Of a stretch of DNA of 64,000 nucleotides, positions 51,117-59,897 are shown one piece after another (the stretch's first letter is position 1; each line of letters opens with the position of its first letter). The stretch comes from Eggerthella sinensis. Lineage in GTDB: Bacteria; Actinomycetota; Coriobacteriia; Coriobacteriales; Eggerthellaceae. A model generated the notes under the pieces. The model did not search any database, was not told the origin of the DNA, and was given only the letters and a program-made list of their open reading frames with translations. The DNA lies in the NCBI RefSeq assembly GCF_003339815.1, contig NZ_PPTT01000020.1:1-64000 (forward strand), in the 5' to 3' direction. Position numbers and translations under genes: made by a program.

Positions 51117-52808
51117 CTACCGGCTGTCTACGTCGCCGCATTCGAGCGAAAATCGGGCGATCACCCGCGCGCCGCCCCCGCCTTCCGTGCCGCTCGGCTC
51201 GCGATTTTCCAGCACGAGCCCGCCGCCGTGCTTCTCGCACAGCAGCGACGCGATGTTCAATCCCAGGCCGAAATGGTCGCTCGACGGAGCCTCGCTGAAG
51301 AAGGGCGCGCACCCGCGTTCGAGCGCGTCGGGCGAAAAGCCGGGCCCGTCGTCTTCCACTATCAGCACGAGGCTGCCATCCTGCACGTCCATGCGCGCGT
51401 CGATGCGGGCGCAGGCGTAACGGGCGGCGTTGCTCAGCAGGTTCTCGGCAACCTCGCCCACGATGGATTGGTCGAGGCGGAGGGCGGGGCGCTCGCGATC
51501 GCAGCGCGGGCTGACGGACAGCCCGAACGCGCGCCCGTGTTGCGCGCTCAACGCCACGCCGATGTCGTCTATCATGATGGCTGCGTCGTCGAACGGCACG
51601 TCGTGTGCGGTGATGGTGCGATCTTCGAGCTTTTGCAGGCCGCTCATGGCTTCGACGTAACGCTCAAGGCGTTTCACCTGATCGGCCAAGGACGACACCG
51701 ACGCGGCAAGGCGCTCGGGCGAGGCGTCGCCCGTCTGCAGGTGCGCGTCGAGCAGCTCGATCTTCCCCTTGAGGATGGTGAGCGGCGTGCGCAGGTCGTG
51801 CGCGAATGCCGCGTTGAGGCGCTTGCGCTCTTCGGCGGTGCGCCACAGCGAGCGCTGCGACGCAGCCAGCGATGCGCGCATGGTTTCGAACGACGATGCC
51901 AGGCGGCCCAGCTCGTCGTCGCGGTCGTACGCCACGACGAAGTCGAGATCCTGATGCGCGATGTTCGAGGCCGCTTCATCGAGCACGGTGAAGCCCGGTT
52001 GCAGGCGCTTCTGGAAGAAGCGCCGCGCCGCCGCGAAGATGCACAGGCCGAACCACAGCGGGAACATGAGGAACGTGAGCGTGCCGAACAGGCTGGACAG
52101 GAGCAGCGCCTCGTCGGAAGGCGGCGTGGACAGGTAATAGCCTATCGGCGATGTGAGCAGGCCGGATGAGCTTCCGTTGTCGAAAGCGGGGTCGTCGTCG
52201 GCCGAGAAGAACGCAGCATAGGGGCTTTCGGGATGCTCCTCGATCCAGGCGTAGAATCGGGCACGCGCCTGCGCGTCGTAGACGGGCAACCCTTCGACGG
52301 ACAGGTCTTCGGCGGGTAGGTCTTCGTCTTCCGGGGCTTCGATGGTGAGCGCGTCGGAGGTTTCGTCGCTCGACTGAGAGCCGCTCAGGCCGAACGTGAC
52401 GCTGGTGTATTGGTAGTCGCTCGCGTCGGTAATGCTGGTGAGCGGCGACACGTCGCGCATGGGCAGTGAGGTCATGTCGTCGCGCACCGTCTGTACGAAC
52501 ACGCTGCTGCCGTTCTCATCGATTTCCACGGCGCGCGCCGGCACGAGGGAATCGGTGCTCTCGTCGTACAGGTAGAGGCCGGACATTTCGTAGGCGTCGC
52601 GGGTGGCGTCGTTTTGCAGCGAGGCGAATACCGAGGCCGTGGCGCTTGAAACTACGAGCGCGATCAGCAGAAACACCAGCATATACACCATGAACGACGT
52701 CTTGAGCGACGCGTTGCGCCAGCTGTGCCGGATGCGGGCGAACACGCTCGGGCGCTCGTCGGGGTGCGGGGCGCGCCCTCCGTCGGGCGATCCCGCTACG
52801 CGCGCCAT
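51117..52808 (-). CDS. Membrane sensor histidine kinase
   Basis: 563 residues. Helix one at about 32-55, an external domain of about 190 residues that is highly acidic (ETSDALTIEAPEDEDLPAEDLS), helix two at about 240-265, a HAMP-like region, the phospho-acceptor box AFAHDLRTPLTILKGK, and ATPase motifs (NLLSNAARYA, EDDGPGFS, FGLGLNIASLL). The start at 52808 overlaps the response-regulator gene by 13 bases. The signal is unknown; the box keeps His but has D in place of the usual E after it (HDLRTPL), a common variant. Confidence 0.9.
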   Translation of the reverse strand: MARVAGSPDGGRAPHPDERPSVFARIRHSWRNASLKTSFMVYMLVFLLIALVVSSATASVFASLQNDATRDAYEMSGLYLYDESTDSLVPARAVEIDENGSSVFVQTVRDDMTSLPMRDVSPLTSITDASDYQYTSVTFGLSGSQSSDETSDALTIEAPEDEDLPAEDLSVEGLPVYDAQARARFYAWIEEHPESPYAAFFSADDDPAFDNGSSSGLLTSPIGYYLSTPPSDEALLLSSLFGTLTFLMFPLWFGLCIFAAARRFFQKRLQPGFTVLDEAASNIAHQDLDFVVAYDRDDELGRLASSFETMRASLAASQRSLWRTAEERKRLNAAFAHDLRTPLTILKGKIELLDAHLQTGDASPERLAASVSSLADQVKRLERYVEAMSGLQKLEDRTITAHDVPFDDAAIMIDDIGVALSAQHGRAFGLSVSPRCDRERPALRLDQSIVGEVAENLLSNAARYACARIDARMDVQDGSLVLIVEDDGPGFSPDALERGCAPFFSEAPSSDHFGLGLNIASLLCEKHGGGLVLENREPSGTEGGGGARVIARFSLECGDVDSR

Positions 52809-53494
52809 CGGTACCCCATGCCCCACACCGTTTCCACTGGGTCGGGTGCCGCGCCCGCCGTTGCCAGCTTCTTGCGGATGCGGCGGATGTGCTCGGTCAC
52901 CACCTGCGGGTCGCTTTCGTTTTCCCATCCGCCCACGCGCTCGTGGATGCGCTCGCGCTCGAACACCTGTCCGGGATGCTTCGACAGGAAGGCGACGATG
53001 TCGAACTCGCGCCGCGTCAGGTCCACGGGTTGCCCGGCCACCGTAACGATGCGCGTGCGATAGTCGATGACGATATCGCCGTCGAACCGCACCTCGGTCT
53101 TGGTTTGCTGGCGGTTCGTGCGCGCAAGATGCGCCTTCACGCGCGCGCCGAGCACGGCGAGCGAAAACGGTTTGAGCACGTAGTCGTCGGCGCCGGCCTC
53201 GAAGCCCTCGAGCGCGTCGACGTCTTCTACGCGCGCCGTGAGGAAGATGATGGGGCAGGTGAGGTGCTCGCGCAGGCGGCGGCATACCGTATAGCCGTCC
53301 ATGAGCGGCATGCCCACGTCAAGCACGATGAGGTCGGGATTCTGCTCGGCGCGCTTGAGCGCGGCCGCGCCGTCGCCGGCGGTGAGCACCTCGTAGCCCA
53401 AACCCGTGAAATACTCGTCAAGCAGCGCAACGATTTCCGCCTCGTCGTCCACGACGAGGATGGTGGTGTGCGATGCGCGCTCGGTTTCTCCCAC
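52796..53494 (-). CDS. OmpR-type response regulator
   Basis: 232 residues from GTG at 53494, chosen because AAGGGAG lies just upstream; ATGs at 53518 and 53539 are alternatives without a ribosome site. Receiver domain with VVDDE, phospho-acceptor D in LIVLDVGMPLMDG and K in VLKPF, then a winged helix (LTRREFDIVAFLSKHPGQVFERE, final VWGMGYRWRA). Forms a pair with the overlapping kinase gene. Confidence 0.9.
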   Translation of the reverse strand: MGETERASHTTILVVDDEAEIVALLDEYFTGLGYEVLTAGDGAAALKRAEQNPDLIVLDVGMPLMDGYTVCRRLREHLTCPIIFLTARVEDVDALEGFEAGADDYVLKPFSLAVLGARVKAHLARTNRQQTKTEVRFDGDIVIDYRTRIVTVAGQPVDLTRREFDIVAFLSKHPGQVFERERIHERVGGWENESDPQVVTEHIRRIRKKLATAGAAPDPVETVWGMGYRWRA

Positions 53495-53576
53495 GGTGCT
53501 CCCTTCGGTGTGCTGCATGCTGCGCCGGAAGTCTACCATGAGAATGTCAAGAAACGGTCAACGCGCGCGCCGCGTT

Positions 53577-54062
53577 TCACTCGTTGGTGCCTTCCTTCAC
53601 GATGAGCACGGGGACGTCGGCGTTGCGCAGCACGAAGCTGCTCACGCTACCCAGCATGCCGCGGAGGGCGCCCAGGCCGCGCGAGCCCATGACGATGAGG
53701 TCGCAGCCGTTGTCGACGGCGTACGTCACAATTTGATCGCCGGGGCTGGTTTCTTGCAGCAGCTCCACGTGCACCTTGTTCATCAGGCCCTTGAGCAGGG
53801 GGTCGATGCGGCGGCGCAGGCGCTCTTCCGCTTCGGCGGTGACGGCTGCGAACGTGGCTTGGAGCGTTCCCGAGGTGGACACGATCTGCTCGTCGCGCCC
53901 TTCGGCTTCCAGCTTGTCGATGGCAAGCTGCTCGGTGTCGATGATGTGGACGATGCGCAGCGTGAGGCCGGGGTCGTCTTTGGCGAAGCGCACCGCTTCC
54001 GCAAGCGCCGCCTGAGCCGAGGGCGAACCGTCGTAGGGAACCATGATGTTGTCGTAAAGCAT
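53577..54062 (-). CDS. Universal stress protein (UspA family)
   Basis: 161 residues, a single Usp domain. It has the nucleotide-binding pattern G-x2-G-x9-G-S (GSRGLGALRGMLGSVSS) near the C-terminus, so it is of the ATP-binding type, and starts with the typical strand MLYDNIMVPYDGSPSA. A long insertion between the first strand and helix is not seen; size is normal. Start at 54062 follows AAAGGAG. Monocistronic. Confidence 0.9.
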   Translation of the reverse strand: MLYDNIMVPYDGSPSAQAALAEAVRFAKDDPGLTLRIVHIIDTEQLAIDKLEAEGRDEQIVSTSGTLQATFAAVTAEAEERLRRRIDPLLKGLMNKVHVELLQETSPGDQIVTYAVDNGCDLIVMGSRGLGALRGMLGSVSSFVLRNADVPVLIVKEGTNE

Positions 54063-54149
54063 GGCAACTCCTTTTCGCACGCGAGGTGGAACGTTGCCAT
54101 CAGTATAGCAGCCCGGCGCGCGCGGGGTTTTCGCTGCGGCATCTTGGTT

Positions 54150-55439
54150 TCAGAGCGTGAAGTAATACGATTCCAGCAGGTAGGACTGCTCGTAGCGCTC
54201 GGCAAGCAGCAGGAGGCGGCGCTTGACGGCCTCGCCGGTTGCCTCGCCGCGCCCGAAGCGCGTCATGAGCGTGTCGAACGAGGTGCGCTCGCGCGTGGTG
54301 ACGTGCGGGGACACGTAGCCCCACACGTGCTGCGCCGCGTTGCGGAACGAGCCGGGGTCTTCGGGCAGGGACAGCGCGCGTTCGGCGGTTTCGTAGAACG
54401 GCACGGCGGGGTAGCCGTGCTTGTCTTTGAGCAGTTGGCGAAGGGCCTGGTAGGCGGCCTGATCGTGCTCGAGGATGGCGTACTTGTAGCGCGCCCATTC
54501 GCGCTCGAGCGCAGCGATGCCCTCGTGATGCGTGCACAGGATGCACTTGAGGGCCGAAAGGTTCTTGTCCTTCACTTCCAGCATGATGTCGGGGAGCGAG
54601 GAGTTGTCGCCGTTTTCGCTCGTCGCGCTGCGAAACGCGACGAGTTCCTGGTAGAACGCGAGGAAGGCGTCGATGCCGATGGTGTCGGCATGGCTGCCCG
54701 GCCGGCGCCCCGGCGCCTGTTGCGCGTAGTGCATTTTCTGAGGACCGTCCTGCGCATGCCACGTTGCGCGCGCTTCGTCGAGCAGCTCGAGCCAACCGGG
54801 GCTGTCGGGTTCGTGGTTGAGCTCGTGGTGCAGCGTGTCGAACACCACCGGCGCGCCGGTCCGGCGGCTGAGCGCCAGCACGTCGCGCGCGGTGAACAGG
54901 CGGTCGTCGTTCTCGATGACGAGCCGGCGGCGCACGGTGGCGGGCAGCGTCTCGTAGGCGCGGGCGAAGCGGTCGAGCGCGGCTTCCTTGTCGCCGTACG
55001 CGCCGCCCACGTGCAGCACGATTTTGGCGGTCGCGTCGAGCTCGAGCGCATCGAGGAACGCCGCGTGGTAGACGAGGTCGGCGACGGCGCGCTCGACGAC
55101 GTCCGCATTGGGCGAGTTCAGCACCGTGTATTGCCCGGGGTGCATGCTGAGGCGCATGCCGTGCGTGCGCGCCGTGCGGCCGAGCGCCGCAAGTTGCGGG
55201 GCGAAGTCGGCCGTCCAATCGAGGGTGTTCACGGGACTCGAGCCGAAGGGGATCACGTCCGAGCTGATGCGGAACAGGTTGATGCGGTTGCGCGCGTTGT
55301 ACGCGAGCGCCACCTCGAGCGCGGCCAGGTTATCGGCGATGACGGCGGCAAGCCGTTCGGGCGTGGCGAGGCGCTGCGTGATGGAGCGCATGGCGGCGCC
55401 GGGCACCGCGAGGGTCTTCGAGGCGTAGCCGATGCTCAT
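54150..55439 (-). CDS. uvsE: UV damage endonuclease UvsE
   Basis: 429 residues. Family motifs: FRISSDVIPFGSSPVN, the metal-site strand RLSMHPGQYTVLNS, KIVLHVGGAYGDKE, RLVIENDDR and VVFDTLHHELN, together a TIM-barrel nuclease. UvsE nicks DNA 5' of UV photoproducts and other lesions. It is longer than Thermus UvsE (about 300) because of a C-terminal helical extension of about 130 residues. Start at 55439 follows AAAGGAA. Confidence 0.92.
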   Translation of the reverse strand: MSIGYASKTLAVPGAAMRSITQRLATPERLAAVIADNLAALEVALAYNARNRINLFRISSDVIPFGSSPVNTLDWTADFAPQLAALGRTARTHGMRLSMHPGQYTVLNSPNADVVERAVADLVYHAAFLDALELDATAKIVLHVGGAYGDKEAALDRFARAYETLPATVRRRLVIENDDRLFTARDVLALSRRTGAPVVFDTLHHELNHEPDSPGWLELLDEARATWHAQDGPQKMHYAQQAPGRRPGSHADTIGIDAFLAFYQELVAFRSATSENGDNSSLPDIMLEVKDKNLSALKCILCTHHEGIAALEREWARYKYAILEHDQAAYQALRQLLKDKHGYPAVPFYETAERALSLPEDPGSFRNAAQHVWGYVSPHVTTRERTSFDTLMTRFGRGEATGEAVKRRLLLLAERYEQSYLLESYYFTL

Positions 55440-55611
55440 GCGCGTTCCTTTCCCGGACCGTTTCCGCTGCTTTCGGAAGAGCGTCGATCATACCGCTTCG
55501 CGCCCCTCCGGGGGAGAACGCCGGGCCACCGCTTGGAAACGCGCGGGCGACACCTTCATGACCTGCGAAGATTCGATGCTACCATCGGCATTCCCGAGAA
55601 GAGGAGCGCCC

Positions 55612-56460
55612 ATGAAGCCGTACTACGAAGGCTGGTACATGAAGCAGCAGCAAGGCGACGACGTGCTGGCCGTCATTCCCGGCCGGGCCACCGATAACGC
55701 GTTCATCCAGGTGATCACGCCGCAGGGCGCGCGCTACCTGTCGTACCCGCTCGCGGCGTTCCGTCAGGAGGAGCGCCGTGGCGAAGGCATGGTGATGCAT
55801 GTGGGCCGCAACCGCTTCTCGCCGCGCGGCATGGACGTTGACGTGCACGAGGGCGGCGTTGACCTGGTGGGACGGCTGCGCTATCGCTCCCTCACGCCGT
55901 TGCGCTCCGACATCATGGGCCCCTTCGCCATGCTGCCCATGGAGACGAAGCATACCGTGTTCAGCATGCGCCATCGCGTGAACGGCGAGCTCACGTTGAA
56001 CGGCGAGACGCACCGCTTCGACGACGGCGTCGGCTACATGGAGGGCGACCGCGGGCACAGCTTTCCGGCAGGGTATACCTGGGTGCAGAGCGGCGAATTC
56101 GACAACGGCGCGTCGGTCATGATCGCGGTCGCGCGCATCCCGATTGGCCCGGTGCGGTTCATCGGCTGCATCGCCGTCGTGAACCTCGACGGGTGCGAGT
56201 ACCGCCTGGCCACGTATCGCGGCGTTCGCATCCTGCACGCCACGTCGTCGCTCGTCGAGCTCGCGCAGGGCGACCTGCGCCTGCGCGTGGACATCTTCGG
56301 CGAGGGCGGGCATCAGCTGCAAGCCCCCAACCAGGGCGCCATGCAGCGCGTCATCCGCGAGAGCCCGTCCGTGCCCGCGCACTTCCACTTCGAGCGCCGC
56401 GGCCGCACCCTCCTCGACGCCCGCAGCCCCCACACCAGCTACGAATACGTCCCGGAGTAA
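55612..56460 (+). CDS. Tocopherol-cyclase-like beta-barrel protein
   Basis: 282 residues, soluble, rich in beta strands. It starts MKPYYEGWYMKQQ and has GPFAMLPMETKHTVFSMRH and YMEGDRGHSFPAGYTWVQSG, features of the tocopherol-cyclase-like family (PF14249). True tocopherol synthesis is not expected in this organism, so the substrate is likely another lipid or the fold has a different job. Start at 55612 follows GAGGAG. Monocistronic between the divergent uvsE and a terminator. Confidence 0.78.
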   Translation: MKPYYEGWYMKQQQGDDVLAVIPGRATDNAFIQVITPQGARYLSYPLAAFRQEERRGEGMVMHVGRNRFSPRGMDVDVHEGGVDLVGRLRYRSLTPLRSDIMGPFAMLPMETKHTVFSMRHRVNGELTLNGETHRFDDGVGYMEGDRGHSFPAGYTWVQSGEFDNGASVMIAVARIPIGPVRFIGCIAVVNLDGCEYRLATYRGVRILHATSSLVELAQGDLRLRVDIFGEGGHQLQAPNQGAMQRVIRESPSVPAHFHFERRGRTLLDARSPHTSYEYVPE

Positions 56461-56470
56461 GGGAGCGATA

Positions 56471-56504
56471 AAGCGGGCCCGCCGGATTTCCGACGGGCCC
56501 GCTT
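56471..56504. terminator. Bidirectional terminator
   Basis: AAGCGGGCCCG/CGGGCCCGCTT, 11-base stem with a nested CCG pair in the loop, between convergent genes. Confidence 0.8.
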
Positions 56505-56539
56505 GGGTGGCGCTTGTTACCGCTGCTTGCTGTCGCTTG

Positions 56540-57880
56540 CTACTCCGGGGTGCCGTCGCCGAACAGGAGCTCGCGCTCGGAGCCCTTGAGCGCGGCACGG
56601 GCCTGATCGCGCAGGTTGTTCATGCCGCTGAGGAACTGGCGGTACATGACCACCGTGAGGTAGCGGCCCTTCGGCGTGAGCGTGAGCTCTTCGGCGTTGT
56701 CGGTGGCGAACGCCCCGTTCAGGCGCATGAACGCCATTTCCGCAGGCAGGCCGCGCTCGACGCTGCAGCCGAAGTCCTTCGCGAACTGCTTCTTATCCAG
56801 GCGCAGCTTGTACAGGTCGAGCAGGAAGCGGTAGCGCATGAGGTCGCGCTTGCTCATCTTCGTCTTGCCCATGATGGACATGCGCCCGCTCTCGATGGCG
56901 GCGTTGTAGTCCTTGATGCTGAAGTTGTTGACGTACAGGCATCCGTTGAGGTGCGTGATGGAGCCGCTGCCGATGGCGGGGTACTCGTCGTAGTTCACCT
57001 GGTACTCGTCGATTTGCGGCGTGGGGTTCTCGAAGCCGCAGAGCGACGCGCCCTCCTGCCCGGAGCGGGTGAACGTCCACAGCGTGGTGCGTTCGAACAG
57101 CGGGTCATCGCCGCCGGCCAGCACGCCGTCGAGGATTTGATAGTAGCGGTGCTCGCGCTCGTAGTCCATCGCGCCCAGCGTGGAAGCCATCTTCCGCGTG
57201 GTGGCCGACGACACGTACAGCGGCGAGAACGTGGTCTGACGGCAACCGCTCAGCGCGATTTTCTCGAGGTCGGCCATGAGCACGTCCTCGGTTTGCGAGG
57301 GGAAGTTGAAGATCATGTCCACGTTCAGCGAGTCGAAATACGATTCGGCCTCGGCAATGCGCTCGAGGATTTGCTCGCCGCTGCCGTACTTCTCGTAGCG
57401 GTCCATCTGCTTGAGCAGGTCGTTGTCGAAGCTCTGCACGCCCACCGATAGGCGCTGCACGCGACCCTTCATCTTGTCGAGCCACGGCTGCGCCAGATGG
57501 TTCGGGTTCGTCTCGGAGGCAACTTCCTTGATGTTGAAGTTGTCGCGCGCCAGGTCGAGCGTTTCGCACAGCTCATCGATCATCACCGTCGGCGTGCCGC
57601 CGCCCACGTAGATGCTCTCGAAGTCGTAGCCGAGGTCCTTCAGCATCATCATTTCCTTGCGCATGTTCGCGAAGTACGGCTTCGCGATTTCCTCGCGGAA
57701 GGGATAGCGGTTGAAGCTGCAGTACGGGCACAGGCGCTCGCAGAACGGCACATGCATGTACAGCATGTAAGGCTGTCCGGGGTTGGCGGGCGGCATCATC
57801 GTTTCGGTGGTGGGGTTGAGTGCCAGGTGCTGCTTCGTCATGGTCTTGATCAAGTTGGACAGTATGCGCTCGGATAGCAT
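56540..57880 (-). CDS. HemN/HemW-like radical SAM protein
   Basis: 446 residues. Radical-SAM cysteines C-x3-C-x2-C in HVPFCERLCPYCSF, then YVGGGTPT, SVGVQSF and NVDMIFNFPSQ, as in the coproporphyrinogen III oxidase family. The C-terminal domain has a HemN-type wing (LTPKGRYLTVVMYRQF). Members include true oxidases, haem chaperones (HemW) and anaerobic haem-degrading enzymes (ChuW/HutW). Which applies here cannot be decided from sequence alone. It has no operon partner. Confidence 0.82.
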   Translation of the reverse strand: MLSERILSNLIKTMTKQHLALNPTTETMMPPANPGQPYMLYMHVPFCERLCPYCSFNRYPFREEIAKPYFANMRKEMMMLKDLGYDFESIYVGGGTPTVMIDELCETLDLARDNFNIKEVASETNPNHLAQPWLDKMKGRVQRLSVGVQSFDNDLLKQMDRYEKYGSGEQILERIAEAESYFDSLNVDMIFNFPSQTEDVLMADLEKIALSGCRQTTFSPLYVSSATTRKMASTLGAMDYEREHRYYQILDGVLAGGDDPLFERTTLWTFTRSGQEGASLCGFENPTPQIDEYQVNYDEYPAIGSGSITHLNGCLYVNNFSIKDYNAAIESGRMSIMGKTKMSKRDLMRYRFLLDLYKLRLDKKQFAKDFGCSVERGLPAEMAFMRLNGAFATDNAEELTLTPKGRYLTVVMYRQFLSGMNNLRDQARAALKGSERELLFGDGTPE

Positions 57881-58026
57881 GAGTCTCCTATTCGCGGATT
57901 AATTGTTTCGCGTCATATGGTAATGCTTCTTGGCCGTTTCGCACGCAAAACATCGAACGGCCATCATGAAGTTTGAAGATAGCGCGACGGCAGCAGTGGA
58001 CGAAAAGAGAGATTGATGGAGAGAGA

Positions 58027-58075
58027 AAGAAAGCGCCGGAGGTAGGTGAAATACTCACCGTTCGGGCGCTTTCTT
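58027..58075. terminator. Two-tier hairpin, terminator-like
   Basis: Outer stem AAGAAAGCGCC/GGCGCTTTCTT (11 bp), inner stem GGTGA/TCACC (58045-58049, 58055-58059). T-rich on the minus side, so it may end transcripts coming from the XRE islet. Confidence 0.5.
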
Positions 58076-58076
58076 G
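58061..58076 (+). repeat. 16-base direct repeat, left copy
   Basis: TTCGGGCGCTTTCTTG, identical to 59832-59847. The two copies bracket the three XRE genes. Confidence 0.6.
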
Positions 58077-58160
58077 ATTGCACTTTACCATACTTGGAGA
58101 TGTAAACCCTCATTTTATCTGATTCGGATTTTACGATTAACCATTTCAGCTTCGTTCGAT

Positions 58161-58476
58161 CTGACTCCCCCTTTGGGGCATAAACCCCGTGTCATCCTAT
58201 AAGAGCAGAGGGGTCGCGATGGCAGTCCCTGCGCCCCGCCTGCTGTCCTTTTGGCAGAGATCGCACGATATGAACGATTTGTGCGCCAAGCCAAGAATTG
58301 CGACCTGGGGTTTCTCGAAATCGGGGAGGAAAATGCGACCAGATATCGTTCATAACTCGAAATTTCTGCCAAGGCAGGGACGCGGAAACCCATGCTGCCC
58401 GCGGGCCCGCGGCGCTTCCGGAAAGGACGGGCTTTCTCCTGTTCCGGCTGCGGTTATGCTCCAAAGGGGGAGTCAG
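58161..58476. mobile_element. 316-base inverted-repeat element (MITE-like)
   Basis: The ends are perfect 16-base inverted repeats (CTGACTCCCCCTTTGG at the left, its complement at the right) extended by GCATAA with single mismatches. A second, inner inverted repeat (58253-58278 with 58345-58370, sharing GGCAGA and ATGAACGAT) lies nearer the centre. No clear target-site duplication and no transposase frame. Confidence 0.5.
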
Positions 58477-58752
58477 AATGATCGATTCAAAACGGACACG
58501 GTTCAGCCGAAGAGTCTTGAATGGAAGACACCGACCGTATGGCAAGCGCGGCGATTCACATACATCAGATGTTTCATGGTTCGCAGTTCACAGCACCATT
58601 TCCGAACCTCGCGCTCGATAGCCATATCCGGCAGCTTTTTCATTCTCCGCGCATCGACGTTGAGGTCTGGCGCGATTATGGTCTTTCCCCGGGGCTGTTT
58701 CATAGGTGCCATTATATGGCTTTCGAAAGCCGCATCGTCCCCGAAAGGGCTG

Positions 58753-59007
58753 CTAAGATTTCTTCCCCGATGCGGTTCCCTCAACATGCGTCTCAACACC
58801 CTCGAACAATTCCGATGCGGTCATGTTGAGTCCAGCGGCTATTCTCTCGATTGTGTCCAGGGAAATGTTTCTCCGGCCATGCTCAATCTGAATGATGAAT
58901 GACTTGCTCAGTCCAATCATGAGGGCAAATTTGTTCGTAGAAAGGCCCGCTCGCTCACGCAAGGTCTTCACTCTAGCGCCGAATTCTTTCTTCATCAGTT
59001 CGCTCAT
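58753..59007 (-). CDS. XRE-family regulator, phage-repressor-like
   Basis: 84 residues, essentially one helix-turn-helix domain: FGARVKTLRERAGLSTNKFALMIGLSKSFIIQIEHGRRNISLDTIERIAAGL, then a short tail. No ribosome site precedes the ATG at 59007 (a GTG at 59013 is an alternative). It is divergent from another XRE gene across a perfect 24-base palindrome, the layout of a phage-type switch. Codon use is more AT-rich than in neighbouring core genes. Confidence 0.85.
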   Translation of the reverse strand: MSELMKKEFGARVKTLRERAGLSTNKFALMIGLSKSFIIQIEHGRRNISLDTIERIAAGLNMTASELFEGVETHVEGTASGKKS

Positions 59008-59037
59008 GGCCACAAGAATATGCTTTCGCGTTCAAGA

Positions 59038-59061
59038 ATCGGTATACTACTGTATACCGAT
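59038..59061. promoter_or_regulatory. Perfect palindromic operator between divergent XRE genes
   Basis: Arms ATCGGTATAC and GTATACCGAT flank TACT. The arms contain -10-like TATAC on both strands, so one bound repressor dimer would cover both promoters. Confidence 0.75.
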
Positions 59062-59115
59062 AGGGATCAAGAACGCTGAAATAGCACCAGAGGACTGTGG
59101 GTTTTAGGAGGCGAG

Positions 59116-59460
59116 ATGCTGATACGAGACGAGGAAACGAGAGCGCTGCTTCGAATGTTTGGGGAGAACGTTCGAGTGTCGCGAGAGAGTGCAGGTATGT
59201 CAGTGGAAGAGCTTGCAGAGCGGATGAAGCAGATAGACAACGAAACAGCGAGGGAGAGCACGCGGGCATATGGGCGCAATATCCGCATTGCCCGTGAAGC
59301 TGCTGGGTTGTCGGTCAAAGAGCTGGCAAAGCAAGTTGATATAAGCTCGATCAGAATGCGTTTCATAGAGCGTGACGCGTATCGCTGTAATTTGAGCATC
59401 GGTGGGAAGATAGCTTCCTCTTTAGGTGTTGAATTGGCGAGCCTATTCAAGCGATGCTAA
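59116..59460 (+). CDS. XRE-like protein with partly duplicated helix-turn-helix
   Basis: 114 residues. Residues 54-112 form a helix-turn-helix domain (GRNIRIAREAAGLSVKELAKQVDISSIRMRFIERDAYRCNLSIGGKIASSLGVELASLF). Residues 16-37 (GENVRVSRESAGMSVEELAERM) repeat its first two helices and then stop, as if by an incomplete tandem duplication. AGGAGG precedes the ATG. Divergent from the other XRE gene and presumably under the same operator. Confidence 0.8.
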   Translation: MLIRDEETRALLRMFGENVRVSRESAGMSVEELAERMKQIDNETARESTRAYGRNIRIAREAAGLSVKELAKQVDISSIRMRFIERDAYRCNLSIGGKIASSLGVELASLFKRC

Positions 59461-59556
59461 TCTTGCGGGCGGCTTGCCACCCTTCTTTCAGGTTGCGAGA
59501 TGCGCTTTGGGGTCTCTCCGAGCGGTGCAGTTCGGCCTTGCTTTCCGGCTTCTTCC

Positions 59557-59808
59557 TTAGAAATCTATGAGGTCGTGAACCTTCACGCCAAGAGCCTTTG
59601 CGATGCGGTAAAGCACGCTTGTGCTGATGTTGGATTTTCCAAACTCGATTCGCGATATGTAGGCCTTGCCCTCAGAGCTGCCGATCATGAGGGCAAGCTT
59701 GTCATGCGACAGCTCCTGCTCCAAACGGAGTCTACGTATTTTCATACCGAGCTTTTGTAAGTAGTCCTCTTCCATCTGCTGAGCGATATGCGCTGCAAGC
59801 GTCGACAA
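59557..59808 (-). CDS. XRE-family regulator
   Basis: 83 residues from TTG at 59808; ATG at 59775 (MEEDYLQKLG) gives a 72-residue version and may be the true start. One helix-turn-helix domain: GMKIRRLRLEQELSHDKLALMIGSSEGKAYISRIEFGKSNISTSVLYRIAKALGVKVHDL. Third XRE gene of the islet, next to tRNA-Thr. Target unknown. Confidence 0.82.
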   Translation of the reverse strand: MSTLAAHIAQQMEEDYLQKLGMKIRRLRLEQELSHDKLALMIGSSEGKAYISRIEFGKSNISTSVLYRIAKALGVKVHDLIDF

Positions 59809-59831
59809 AACGACATCACACCCTTTTCGCT

Positions 59832-59847
59832 TTCGGGCGCTTTCTTG
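59832..59847 (+). repeat. 16-base direct repeat, right copy
   Basis: TTCGGGCGCTTTCTTG, identical to 58061-58076; lies between the third XRE gene and the tRNA-Thr terminator. Confidence 0.6.
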
Positions 59848-59851
59848 TCCT

Positions 59852-59886
59852 TGGAAAAGAAACAGGCCGCCAGAATCTGGCGGCCT
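59852..59886 (-). terminator. Terminator of tRNA-Thr
   Basis: AGGCCGCCAGA/TCTGGCGGCCT hairpin followed on the minus strand by TGTTTCTTTTCC. Confidence 0.8.
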
Positions 59887-59897
59887 GATCTTATTCG

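Larger units (their letters stand above)
57881..58752. other. Lower-GC stretch without a convincing gene
   Basis: 872 bases between the HemN-like gene and the first XRE gene. It holds a long hairpin (58027-58075) and a 316-base inverted-repeat element (58161-58476). Short open frames exist on both strands but have no ribosome sites and no recognisable protein, and they overlap each other; I read the right half (58480-58750) as degenerate remains. Confidence 0.5.

Noticed and set aside
57888-58091. Small minus-strand frame of 67 codons after the HemN-like gene
   Set aside because: No ribosome site, no recognisable protein, overlaps a hairpin and likely promoter region.
58503-58829. Overlapping frames on both strands right of the inverted-repeat element
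   Set aside because: Neither has a start signal or known domain; they exclude each other and look like degenerate sequence.
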